Shown here: piece after piece, positions 50,225 to 59,247 of the stretch | Numbering within the stretch: position 1 is the first letter of the stretch | Layout of the letters: each line of letters opens with the position of its first letter | Assembly (NCBI GenBank): GCA_965198905.1 | Contig: OZ240678.1 | Span: forward strand, 3,596,001-3,660,000 | DNA length: 64,000 nucleotides | Reading direction: 5' to 3' | Source: CAHJWH01 sp965198905 | Lineage (GTDB): Bacteria; Pseudomonadota; Alphaproteobacteria; Caulobacterales; Caulobacteraceae | Notes under the pieces: model-generated | The model's database searches: none | What the model saw: only the letters and a program-made list of their open reading frames with translations | What the model was told of the DNA's origin: nothing | Made by a program: the position numbers and the translations under genes

Positions 50225-50737
50225 ATGGAAGACGCCCCGCTTATCCTCACGCTGAAGCTCGATCCTTCGAGCTTTACGCGGTTCGACTCTCTCCGAAGGA
50301 CGCATTTTCCCGCGGTTTTGAACCATATCCCGGCGCATCTGACCCTGTTTCACCACCTTCCAGGCACGCGGCGGGGCGCGATTCTGACCAATCTTCAGGC
50401 GTCTGCGCTCGCTGCGCCGCTGCTTTTGCACGCTACGGGCCTGCGCAAGCTGGGGCGCGGAACCGCTTTCGAGGTCGGCGGGGCTGACCTGACGCGCTGG
50501 CGGGCCCATCTGGCCGGGCTTTGGGCGGACGGACTCACCGCGCAGGATCGCCAGTCTTTCCGGCCTCACGTGACGGTGCAGAACAAGGTCGAGCCTATCC
50601 TCGCCCGAGCTCTATTCGAAGACCTGCGGGACAGCTTCCAGCCTTTCGAGGTGCTGGGCGTAGGCGTGCTGCTCTGGCGCTATCTCGGCGGCCCGTGGTC
50701 GCTTGAGGCCGAAATCGACTTCACGCCACCTGGCTGA
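50225..50737 (+). CDS. 2'-5' RNA ligase/phosphodiesterase-like protein
   Basis: This 170-residue protein has two HxTx motifs of the 2H phosphoesterase superfamily, HLTL in HIPAHLTLFHHLPG and HVTV in FRPHVTVQNKV, spaced as in the RNA ligase (LigT) family. It may act on 2'-5' or cyclic phosphodiester RNA ends; the biological substrate is unknown. ATG 50225. Its end overlaps the convergent ltaE gene by 17 bp. Confidence 0.88.
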   Translation: MEDAPLILTLKLDPSSFTRFDSLRRTHFPAVLNHIPAHLTLFHHLPGTRRGAILTNLQASALAAPLLLHATGLRKLGRGTAFEVGGADLTRWRAHLAGLWADGLTAQDRQSFRPHVTVQNKVEPILARALFEDLRDSFQPFEVLGVGVLLWRYLGGPWSLEAEIDFTPPG

Positions 50738-51731
50738 GCGCTGCGCCGATCTCCTCCACCGCGGCCTCGGTGGTCGCCCAGGAGCACATGAAGCGCACCG
50801 AACCATCGGTGAAGCGATAGACGTTCCAGCCGAGCGCGCGCAGCCGCCCCAGCGTCGGCTCGTCCATGGCCACGAACACGCCGTTGGCCTCCACCGGGTG
50901 GAGGACGGGCAGGGGCATGAGCGCGGCGAGCTTTCTGGCCATGGCGTTGGCGTGGGCGGCGCGGGTGGTCCAGGCGCCGTCGCGCAACATGCCGAGCCAC
51001 GGCGCGGCCAGGTAGCGGCCCTTGGACGGCAGCTGGCCTGCCTGTTTCAGCCGCGAGTCGAAGCGGCGCGACAGGGCGCGGTTGAACAGCACCACGGCTT
51101 CCGACAACGGCATCCCGGCCTTTGTCCCGCCCATGACCAGGATGTCGATCCCGAGCGCCGGCAGGGCCTTGAGCTCGAATCCCGCGGCGACTGCGTTGGC
51201 CAGCCTCGCGCCGTCGAGATGAACAGGGAGGCCCTGCGCCTTGGCCTGGGCCGCGAGGGCCCCGACCTGCTGGACGGTGTAGACCGTGCCGTATTCGGTG
51301 GCGTTGGTGAGCGACAGCGCGGCGGGAGACTGGCGGTAGGAGGCCTCAGGGATCTCAAGCGCCGCCGCCAGCGAGGCGGGGTCGATCTTGCCCGAGGCGC
51401 CCTCCAGCCCGATCAGGCCCAGGCCATGGCCGAAGAAGCCGGGGGCGCCGGTCTCGTCGGTCTGGATGTGGGCGTGGCGATGCGACAGCACCGCCTCGAA
51501 CGGGCGGCAGAGCGCCGCGCAGGCGATGGCGTTGGCCGCCGTGCCCGACGCCACGAAGCGCACGTCCGCATCCGCCTCCAGCAGGGCGCGCACCGCGTCT
51601 GCCGCCTGGGCTGTGACTGTGTCGGTCCCGTACCCGGAAGTGAAGCCGGCGTTGGCCTGCACCAGCGCTTCCATGGCCTCAGGCGCGGCGCCGGCGGTGT
51701 TGTCGGAGGCGAAGTCGTAGCGGGGCGTCAT
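50721..51731 (-). CDS. ltaE: Low-specificity L-threonine aldolase
   Basis: This 336-residue PLP enzyme cleaves L-threonine or allo-threonine to glycine and acetaldehyde. N-terminal FASDNTAGA, the active-site SHRHAHIQTDETGAPGFFGHG, PVHLDGARLANA and the lysine-containing MGGTKAGMPLSE (PLP lysine) match the family. ATG at 51731 has GGAG five bases upstream and is preferred to ATG 51746. It is downstream of an MFS gene on the same strand. Confidence 0.92.
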   Translation of the reverse strand: MTPRYDFASDNTAGAAPEAMEALVQANAGFTSGYGTDTVTAQAADAVRALLEADADVRFVASGTAANAIACAALCRPFEAVLSHRHAHIQTDETGAPGFFGHGLGLIGLEGASGKIDPASLAAALEIPEASYRQSPAALSLTNATEYGTVYTVQQVGALAAQAKAQGLPVHLDGARLANAVAAGFELKALPALGIDILVMGGTKAGMPLSEAVVLFNRALSRRFDSRLKQAGQLPSKGRYLAAPWLGMLRDGAWTTRAAHANAMARKLAALMPLPVLHPVEANGVFVAMDEPTLGRLRALGWNVYRFTDGSVRFMCSWATTEAAVEEIGAALSQVA

Positions 51732-51761
51732 CGTCGCTCCAGACATAAGGGCGCGTGGCCG

Positions 51762-53021
51762 CTAGCCCACCGCTTCGGGATTGTCCAACCTGTCCGCGTC
51801 CCGGAGCGACGGGAACAGCCTGGCCCACAGCCCCGTGACGCCCAGCGACCCGAAGCCGCCGAACAGCGCCGCGCCGACCGGCCCCAGTATGCGCGCAATC
51901 ACGCCCGTCTCGAACTCGCCCAGCTCGTTGGACGCGCCGATGAACAGGGTGGCCACCGCCGACACCCGCCCGCGCATCGGGTCGGGCGTCACGATCTGGA
52001 CCAGGGACTGGCGGACATAGACCGAGATCATGTCGGCCGCCCCTAGCGCCGCAAGCGCCACCACCGACACCCAGAGCAGCCTGGACACCGCGAACACCAG
52101 GGTGGCGACGCCGAAGGCCGCGACGCCTGCGAACATCCATCGTCCGGCGTGGCGATGGATCTGCCAGCGGCTGAGCGCCACCGCCATCAGCGAGGCTCCG
52201 ATCGCAGGGCCAGACCTCAGGATGCCGAAGCCGTGCGCGCCGACATCGAGCACGTCGCGGGCGTAGACCGGCAACAGGGCCGTCGCGCCGCCCAGCAGCA
52301 CGGCGAACAGGTCCAGCGATATGGCGCCCAGCACGATCTTGTTGGTCCAGACGTAGTGCAGCCCCTCGCGGATCAGCTCCATGCGCGAGGCGCCGGTCGC
52401 CTCGGGCTTGGTGTCGGCGCGAACGGCGAGCATCGTGCCCATCGCCGCCACATAGAGAACCGCTGAGCCGAGATACGCAGCCATCGGTGAGACGGCGCAC
52501 AGCGCGCCGCCGATCCACGGACCGATGATCGCCGCCCCCTGATAGCCCAGCGAGTTCCAGGCGATGGCCCGGGGCAGCACCTCGCGCGGCACCAGCATGG
52601 GTCCCATCGCGCCCTGAGCCGGACCCGAGAAGGCGCGCGAGGCGCCGAACACCGACGCGACGGCGAAGATCGGCAGCAGGCTCACGCCCGGATGGACGGC
52701 CAACGCCGCCAGCGCCAGGACGGCTAGCAGCTCGACGATCAGGCAGATCAGGATGATCAGCCGGCGGTCTTCGCGATCCGCCACCGCGCCGGCCACGAAG
52801 GTGAGAAAGAACAGCGGCAGGAACTGCGCCAGCCCCACCATGCCGACCAGGAAGGCGCCCTGCTCCACGCTGTGGCTGCGGCGCGCCACTGTATAGACCT
52901 GCCAGCCTATGGTGACGCTCTGCGCCTGCACCGCCAGGGTGGCGAGCACCCGCGTGATCCAGAACAGGCTGTAGGCGCGATAGCGGAAGACCGCCGGAGA
53001 GGGGAGGGGCGGACTGTCCAT
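51762..53021 (-). CDS. MFS transporter (EntS/MFS_3 type)
   Basis: This 419-residue permease has about 12 helices. FWITRVLATLAVQAQSVTIGWQVY, FVAGAVADREDRR (motif A), GASRAFSGPAQGAMGPMLVPREVLPRAIAWNSLGYQGAAIIGPWIGG and PDPMRGRVSAVATLFIGASNELGEFETG are typical of the enterobactin-exporter-like MFS_3 family. Substrate unknown. ATG 53021; it lies 30 bp upstream of ltaE on the same strand. Confidence 0.92.
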   Translation of the reverse strand: MDSPPLPSPAVFRYRAYSLFWITRVLATLAVQAQSVTIGWQVYTVARRSHSVEQGAFLVGMVGLAQFLPLFFLTFVAGAVADREDRRLIILICLIVELLAVLALAALAVHPGVSLLPIFAVASVFGASRAFSGPAQGAMGPMLVPREVLPRAIAWNSLGYQGAAIIGPWIGGALCAVSPMAAYLGSAVLYVAAMGTMLAVRADTKPEATGASRMELIREGLHYVWTNKIVLGAISLDLFAVLLGGATALLPVYARDVLDVGAHGFGILRSGPAIGASLMAVALSRWQIHRHAGRWMFAGVAAFGVATLVFAVSRLLWVSVVALAALGAADMISVYVRQSLVQIVTPDPMRGRVSAVATLFIGASNELGEFETGVIARILGPVGAALFGGFGSLGVTGLWARLFPSLRDADRLDNPEAVG

Positions 53022-53130
53022 CTAGCGGTGCAGCATGGCGGGCGCCCGGCCCCGGCGCAATCCTTGTTGACGGACAAACCGCGGTTCAGCAAAGGAGTGC
53101 GCCCGCCCGCCGCCCGGACGATCCAGAACC

Positions 53131-53691
53131 ATGAGCGCCTCGTCCGTGACGCGGGACTTCGCGCTGAACTCGGCGGCCGCGCTGCCGCATGAAAGCGGAG
53201 TCCGCTTCTCAGCAGAGCGTCCGCAGGACCGCGCCCGGGTCGACGCCCTGATCGACCACGCCTTCGGCCCCGGCCGCTTCGCCAAGACCGCCGAGCGGCT
53301 GCGGGAGGGTTCGGTCGCGCATCCGGAATTCTCTCTCTGCGCCTGGGAGGCCGCGACGCTGGCGGGCGCGGTGCGGCTGTGGCCGGTCCGGATCGGCGAT
53401 CGCAGGGTCATTTTCCTTGGACCCATCGCTGTGGAGCAAGACTTTCGCCGTCACGGGCTGGGCGCCGCCCTGGTCGATAAGGCCTGCACCCGTGCCCTGA
53501 GCGCTGGCGAGAGCGTGGTGATTCTGGTCGGCGATCTGGACTTCTTCGGCCCGCTGGGGTTCGAGCCCGTTCCGGCAGGCGAGGTGCTCCCACCTGGGCC
53601 CGTGGCGCCGCACCGGCTTCTCTGGCGGGCGCTGACGCCTGGGGCGACCCACGGTCTGGCGGGCCGATTGGCGCCGCTCCCGCCAGCTTAA
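53131..53691 (+). CDS. GNAT-family N-acetyltransferase
   Basis: This 186-residue acetyltransferase has the GNAT motif A region FLGPIAVEQDFRRHGLGAALVDKACTRAL (acetyl-CoA loop RRHGLG) and motif B in DLDFFGPLGFEPV. It resembles the YhbS group. Substrate unknown. Divergent from the MFS gene and alone on its strand until the DUF6249-like gene 99 bp on. Confidence 0.9.
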   Translation: MSASSVTRDFALNSAAALPHESGVRFSAERPQDRARVDALIDHAFGPGRFAKTAERLREGSVAHPEFSLCAWEAATLAGAVRLWPVRIGDRRVIFLGPIAVEQDFRRHGLGAALVDKACTRALSAGESVVILVGDLDFFGPLGFEPVPAGEVLPPGPVAPHRLLWRALTPGATHGLAGRLAPLPPA

Positions 53692-53790
53692 CGATATTTC
53701 ATCTACGCCTTCGCATCCGCCCGCGGATATGGAAGCCTCCTTACTGACGAGAGCCGGCTCGACCGGCGCATGTTCGTCAGGAGCTTTCCC

Positions 53791-54318
53791 ATGGACCTCA
53801 GCGGGGTCGTCTTCTTCGGATTTCTGGGCGCCATCATCATCGTGCCCCAGGTGCTGCGCCATCAGGAGCGCGGGCGGCTGCACGACACGCTGCGGACGGC
53901 CTTCGAGCGAGGCCAGCCGGTCCCGCCCGAGCTGATCGCGGCGCTGCAATCGCGCAGGCGCATCTATACCGGGGGCTACGAGGCCCTGGACCCCGACGCC
54001 ATCGCGGGATGGCGGCCGAGAACGGCGTCCGCCGCAGAGCCCGAGATCGAAGGGCGGCCTGCGCCTGAAGCGCCGCCCCCGATGATGACACCGATCTTCG
54101 CGAGCCAGTCGCAGCGTGACCTGCGTCGGGGCCTGATCTGGCTGGCCATCGGGCTGGGGCTGGTGGCCGCAGGCGGGGCGTCATACGCCGGCCTGTACGA
54201 GGTTGGGGGCGCCCAGGAGACCTTCTCGCTGTTCGCCGCGTTCGGCGCCATCCCGGCCTTTGTGGGCTTGACCTACCTGGCCCTGGCGGCCTTCGCCCGC
54301 TCCAAGACGAAGGCCTGA
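53791..54318 (+). CDS. Small membrane protein (DUF6249-like)
   Basis: This 175-residue protein has one N-terminal membrane helix (VVFFGFLGAIIIVPQVL), a cytosolic stretch with RLHDTLRTAFERGQPVPPELIAAL, a Pro/Ala linker, and two C-terminal helices (about 118-140 and 148-168). The helix-loop with GQPVPPELI is typical of the DUF6249 family found next to ECF sigma factors. ATG 53791 is chosen for its AGGAG seven bases upstream; a start at 53770 is possible. The sigma-factor gene follows 22 bp later. Confidence 0.8.
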   Translation: MDLSGVVFFGFLGAIIIVPQVLRHQERGRLHDTLRTAFERGQPVPPELIAALQSRRRIYTGGYEALDPDAIAGWRPRTASAAEPEIEGRPAPEAPPPMMTPIFASQSQRDLRRGLIWLAIGLGLVAAGGASYAGLYEVGGAQETFSLFAAFGAIPAFVGLTYLALAAFARSKTKA

Positions 54319-54340
54319 GACGGCGGGGGGGGCGCCGTCC

Positions 54341-54982
54341 ATGACCCAGGGTCCGGGCCCCCAGGGTCCAGGTCGCCACGGTCCGAGCCGCCAGAGTTCG
54401 GGGAGGCGATCGCTGATCGCCGCCCTCGCCGACGTCGAACTGGCGACCCTGGCCCAGACCGGTGACCGGCTGGCCTTCGGTGAGCTGGTCCGCCGCCACG
54501 GCTCCAGCGTCCGCGCGCTCCTCCGCCGCATGGGGGCTGAGCCTTCGACGGCGGACGACATAGCCCAGGACGCCTTCCTCGCCGCCTTCGAAAGGATCGG
54601 CGAGTTTCGGGGCGAGGGCGCCTTTTCGGGCTGGGTGAAGCGGATCGCCGCGCGGCTGTACATCAAGCGGTGCAAGCGCCGGGGACTGGCGGCGTCTCTC
54701 GGTGTGGACGACGTGGAGCAGGCTCTCGCAACGTCTGACGAGCCTCCGCCCGGCCAGAGGCTCGACCTCGAAGGCGCCCTAAAGGCCCTCAATCCGGCGG
54801 AGCGGCTATGTGTCTCTCTGTGCTGCGGGGCGGGCTTCAGCCATGCGGAGGCGGCGGAAGCCTTGAAAACGCCGCTCGGCACCGTGAAGTCCCATGTCCG
54901 GCGCGGGCTGGACAAGATGAAGGCGCAACTCACGCCGCCTGCCGAGACGCAGGTCCTCCTGTCGAGAGGTAGGCATGTCTGA
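54341..54982 (+). CDS. ECF-type RNA polymerase sigma factor
   Basis: This 213-residue sigma-70 factor has region 2 (LAFGELVRRHGSSVRALLRRMGAEPSTADDIAQDAFLAAFERIGEF, -10 recognition) and region 4 (LNPAERLCVSLCCGAGFSHAEAAEALKTPLGTVKSHVRRGLDKMK, -35 recognition). An unusual N-terminal extension of about 25 residues is rich in Gly/Pro/Gln (MTQGPGPQGPGRHGPSRQ), encoded by a repeating GGTCC-type DNA. A start within the extension is possible. The downstream membrane gene overlaps by 8 bp and may encode its anti-sigma or partner. Confidence 0.9.
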   Translation: MTQGPGPQGPGRHGPSRQSSGRRSLIAALADVELATLAQTGDRLAFGELVRRHGSSVRALLRRMGAEPSTADDIAQDAFLAAFERIGEFRGEGAFSGWVKRIAARLYIKRCKRRGLAASLGVDDVEQALATSDEPPPGQRLDLEGALKALNPAERLCVSLCCGAGFSHAEAAEALKTPLGTVKSHVRRGLDKMKAQLTPPAETQVLLSRGRHV

Positions 54983-55364
54983 TCCAACCTTCGAACACCA
55001 CGTGGCCCGCCTGTTCGCCGAGCCGGACGCCTTCGACGATCAGGCGGCCTTCGCCGCGGCGATCCAGGTGCGGCTCGATCGGGGCTGGGTCGTGCGACGC
55101 GTGCTGATCGGGACGGCGGGGGTGGTCGGCGGGCTGGTGGCGGCGGCCCAGATCGTGGGCGCGGACCTCGTCCAGCGCGTCAGCGTGGCGTCGCAGAGCG
55201 CCGACCTTCAGGTCCATAGCGTCGCCGCCATGGTCCTCGCGCGCGGCCAGGCCGCGGTGGGCGCGCATCTGCCGCCGCTGGGCGGGGAAGCGTTGTGGAT
55301 GGTGGCGGGACTGGCGGTCGTGGGCGTCGCTCTGGCGGCTGTGCGGGTGTCGGACGCGCTCTGA
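54975..55364 (+). CDS. Membrane protein coupled to the ECF sigma gene
   Basis: This 129-residue protein has two membrane helices (about 42-63 and 104-122) and a short acidic N-terminal cytosolic part (MSDPTFEHHVARLFAEPDAFDDQAAFAAAI). It overlaps the sigma-factor gene by 8 bp. By position and topology it could be an anti-sigma factor, but the usual zinc-anti-sigma motif (HxxxCxxC) is missing. No known family recognised. Confidence 0.75.
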   Translation: MSDPTFEHHVARLFAEPDAFDDQAAFAAAIQVRLDRGWVVRRVLIGTAGVVGGLVAAAQIVGADLVQRVSVASQSADLQVHSVAAMVLARGQAAVGAHLPPLGGEALWMVAGLAVVGVALAAVRVSDAL

Positions 55365-55494
55365 TCCCGACCACGGGTCAGGGGGCGGTGTGACGCCGCA
55401 GTACGCGGGCCCTGGCGTCGTCGCCCAAATCCCGCCATGAAGCGGCGGCTTTGCGAGCGCTACGGAGCGCCCAGGCGTCGCGTTGCGGCGACCG

Positions 55495-56400
55495 ATGGCA
55501 ACCGATACGTTCGCCTTCTCCAGTTTCTCCGGTGCGGAGCCTCCAGCGCAAGTGGCCGATGTCTTCTACGATGTGGACGAGCAGCTCCGCTCCGCCCGCC
55601 TGAAAACGATGTTCCGCCGCGGCTGGCCCTATGCCGCAGGGCTTTTGGCGCTGGTCATCGTGGCGGCGCTCTGCGTGTGGGCGTGGCGCGCCCATGAAGC
55701 CTCCGAGCAAGGCGCCGATTCGCAGCGCTACGCCGACGGCATGGCGGCGCTGGGCGTAGGCGACACCGCAAGCGCTCAGGCCAAGTTCGCCTCCCTGGCC
55801 AAGGACGGCACCCCGACCTACCGCGCCCTGGCGCTGATGCAGCAGGCCGGCCTGAAGCTGAAGGCGGACGATGCGCCCGGTGCGGCCGCCCTGTTCGACC
55901 AGGCCGCCGCCGCCGCGCACGACCCCCTGACGATCGACGGGGCCAAGCTGCGAGCCGCCTTCCTGCTGATGGACACCGCGCCTTACGACCAGGTGCGCGC
56001 CCGGCTGAAGCCGCTGACCGCCAGCGGACATCCCTTCCGCATGTTGGCGCTGGAAGGTCTGGCGGTCGCGGAGCTCGCCAATGGTCAGACGGCTGAGGCC
56101 AAGGGCGATTTTCAGGTGCTGTCGCTGTCCTCGGACGTGTCCGACGCCTCCCGCGCCCGGGCCACCGCGGCGCTCTCCATGATCCAGTCCGGGTCGGGCG
56201 CCAACATCGCCGCCATCGCCCGGTCCGCCATCGGCCTCAAGCCTTCTCCGCCGCCCGCCGCCCCCGCGGGTCTCACCCCTGAGCAGGGCGCGGCTCTCCA
56301 GGCTCAGGCCCAGGCGGCCAAGGCTGCGCAAAGCGGCGGTCAGGATCAGACGGCCGGCGCGGCGGCCCCGGCTCCCGCCTCTTCCGGAACTCCCCAATGA
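55495..56400 (+). CDS. YfgM-like TPR membrane protein
   Basis: This 301-residue protein has an N-terminal membrane anchor (WPYAAGLLALVIVAALCVWAW, about 48-68) and a periplasmic region of TPR-like helices (YADGMAALGVGDTASAQAKFASLAKDG, AALMQQAGLKLKADDAPGAAALFDQAA), ending in an Ala/Pro/Gln-rich tail. In many proteobacteria yfgM, bamB and der are neighbours exactly as here, so it is probably a SecYEG-associated chaperone-like protein (YfgM). ATG 55495. It overlaps bamB by 4 bp (ATGA). Confidence 0.86.
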   Translation: MATDTFAFSSFSGAEPPAQVADVFYDVDEQLRSARLKTMFRRGWPYAAGLLALVIVAALCVWAWRAHEASEQGADSQRYADGMAALGVGDTASAQAKFASLAKDGTPTYRALALMQQAGLKLKADDAPGAAALFDQAAAAAHDPLTIDGAKLRAAFLLMDTAPYDQVRARLKPLTASGHPFRMLALEGLAVAELANGQTAEAKGDFQVLSLSSDVSDASRARATAALSMIQSGSGANIAAIARSAIGLKPSPPPAAPAGLTPEQGAALQAQAQAAKAAQSGGQDQTAGAAAPAPASSGTPQ

Positions 56401-57749
56401 CCGCATGCCGCGTTCTGGCGCGAACCCTGACTGCGGCCCTCATCGGCGTGACGCTTGCCGGGTGCGCCGGCTTCAAGACCCCGAGCTTCTTTGGGCTGGC
56501 CAACCGCAAGCCCAAGGAGAAGGCGGCGGAAGGTCAGCGCATATCGGTGCTCGGGGGAACCGAGCAGATCGAGGTCTCGCCCGCGCTGAAGGGCGTCGAC
56601 TTCAGCGTACCCCCGCCCACCGCCCAGCCCAACTGGCCGGTCCCCGGCGGCGACCCCGAACAATCCGTCGAGCACCTGGACGCCGGCGCCGGACTGCACG
56701 TCGTCTGGCGGACGAACATTGGCTTTGGCGCCACCCGGCGCGCCCACATCACCGCTCCCCCGATCGTGGCCGCCGGAAAGGTCTTCACCCTGGACGGCAT
56801 GGGCGGGGTCGACGCCACGGACGCCGCCTCTGGCCACGTGATCTGGCGCGACCAGTTCGCGCCCCGGCGCGGCCGTGACACTGAGGCGTTCGGCGGCGGC
56901 CTGGCCTATGCGGACGGCGTGCTGTTCATGACCTCGGGCTACCGGTTCGTGGCCGCTGTCGATGGCCGCACGGGTGATGTGAAGTGGCGCAACGACACCA
57001 TCGTGCCGGTCCATGGCGCGCCCAATGTCGACGGCGGCAAGCTGTTCGCGGTGGACGTGAACGACCAGCTGATGAGCTTCGACACCGCCACCGGCAAGAT
57101 GCTCTGGACCTTCCAGGCCCTGCAGGAGCCGGCGCGGATGCTGGAGGCGTCCAGCCCCGCCATCTCGGGCGAGGTGGTGGTCTCGCCCTTCGCTTCGGGC
57201 GAGGTGGTGGCGTTCAGCACCGCCAACGGTCAGCAGATCTGGGAGGACACGCTTTCCCAGACCAACCGGGACAATGCGCTCTCGGAAATCCGCGACATCG
57301 CCGGACGGCCGGTGATCTACCGGGGCGACGTGCTGGCGGGCAGCCATTCGGGCGTGCTGGCGGCTATCGACCTGCACACCGGACAGCGCCGCTGGTCCCT
57401 GCCCATCGCCACCATCACCACGCCCTGGCCCGCCGGCGATGTGGTCTACGCCACCGATCAGGGCGGCAAGGTGATCTGCATCGCCCGGGAGTCCGGCCAG
57501 GTCTACTGGATCCGGGACCTGAACAAGGGCGTGAAGAAGAAACAGCGCGCGGTCTATTCCGGCCCGGTGCTGTCGGCCAACCGGCTGCTGCTCGTGGACA
57601 GCCTGGGACAGCTGGTGGCGCTGAACCCCAAGACCGGCGCGCGGGAGGCGACGCTGAAGCTCGGCTCGCCCGCCTTCCTCAATCCGATCGGGGTGAACGG
57701 GACGCTCTACGTGCTGACCAACGGCGGCGATCTGGTCGCGATACGGTAG
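56397..57749 (+). CDS. bamB: Outer-membrane assembly lipoprotein BamB
   Basis: This 450-residue lipoprotein of the BAM complex helps BamA insert beta-barrels. Its lipobox is LAGC (Cys22), followed by an extended stretch and an eight-bladed PQQ-type propeller: ITAPPIVAAGKVFTLDGMGGVDATDAASGHVIWR, GAPNVDGGKLFAVDVNDQLMSFDTATGKMLW and similar. It is longer than E. coli BamB (392) because of the N-terminal extension usual in alphaproteobacteria. It is coupled to the yfgM-like gene by ATGA and followed by der. Confidence 0.95.
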   Translation: MTACRVLARTLTAALIGVTLAGCAGFKTPSFFGLANRKPKEKAAEGQRISVLGGTEQIEVSPALKGVDFSVPPPTAQPNWPVPGGDPEQSVEHLDAGAGLHVVWRTNIGFGATRRAHITAPPIVAAGKVFTLDGMGGVDATDAASGHVIWRDQFAPRRGRDTEAFGGGLAYADGVLFMTSGYRFVAAVDGRTGDVKWRNDTIVPVHGAPNVDGGKLFAVDVNDQLMSFDTATGKMLWTFQALQEPARMLEASSPAISGEVVVSPFASGEVVAFSTANGQQIWEDTLSQTNRDNALSEIRDIAGRPVIYRGDVLAGSHSGVLAAIDLHTGQRRWSLPIATITTPWPAGDVVYATDQGGKVICIARESGQVYWIRDLNKGVKKKQRAVYSGPVLSANRLLLVDSLGQLVALNPKTGAREATLKLGSPAFLNPIGVNGTLYVLTNGGDLVAIR

Positions 57750-57830
57750 CGGGCGCCTCCGCCCTCTCGCCAGCGGGGAGCGTCGGCGCTTTTCCTTGGC
57801 TCTGCGGCTTTCGACGCGTAACCCGGTCCC

Positions 57831-59243
<1,413 letters not shown>

Positions 59244-59247
59244 CGCC

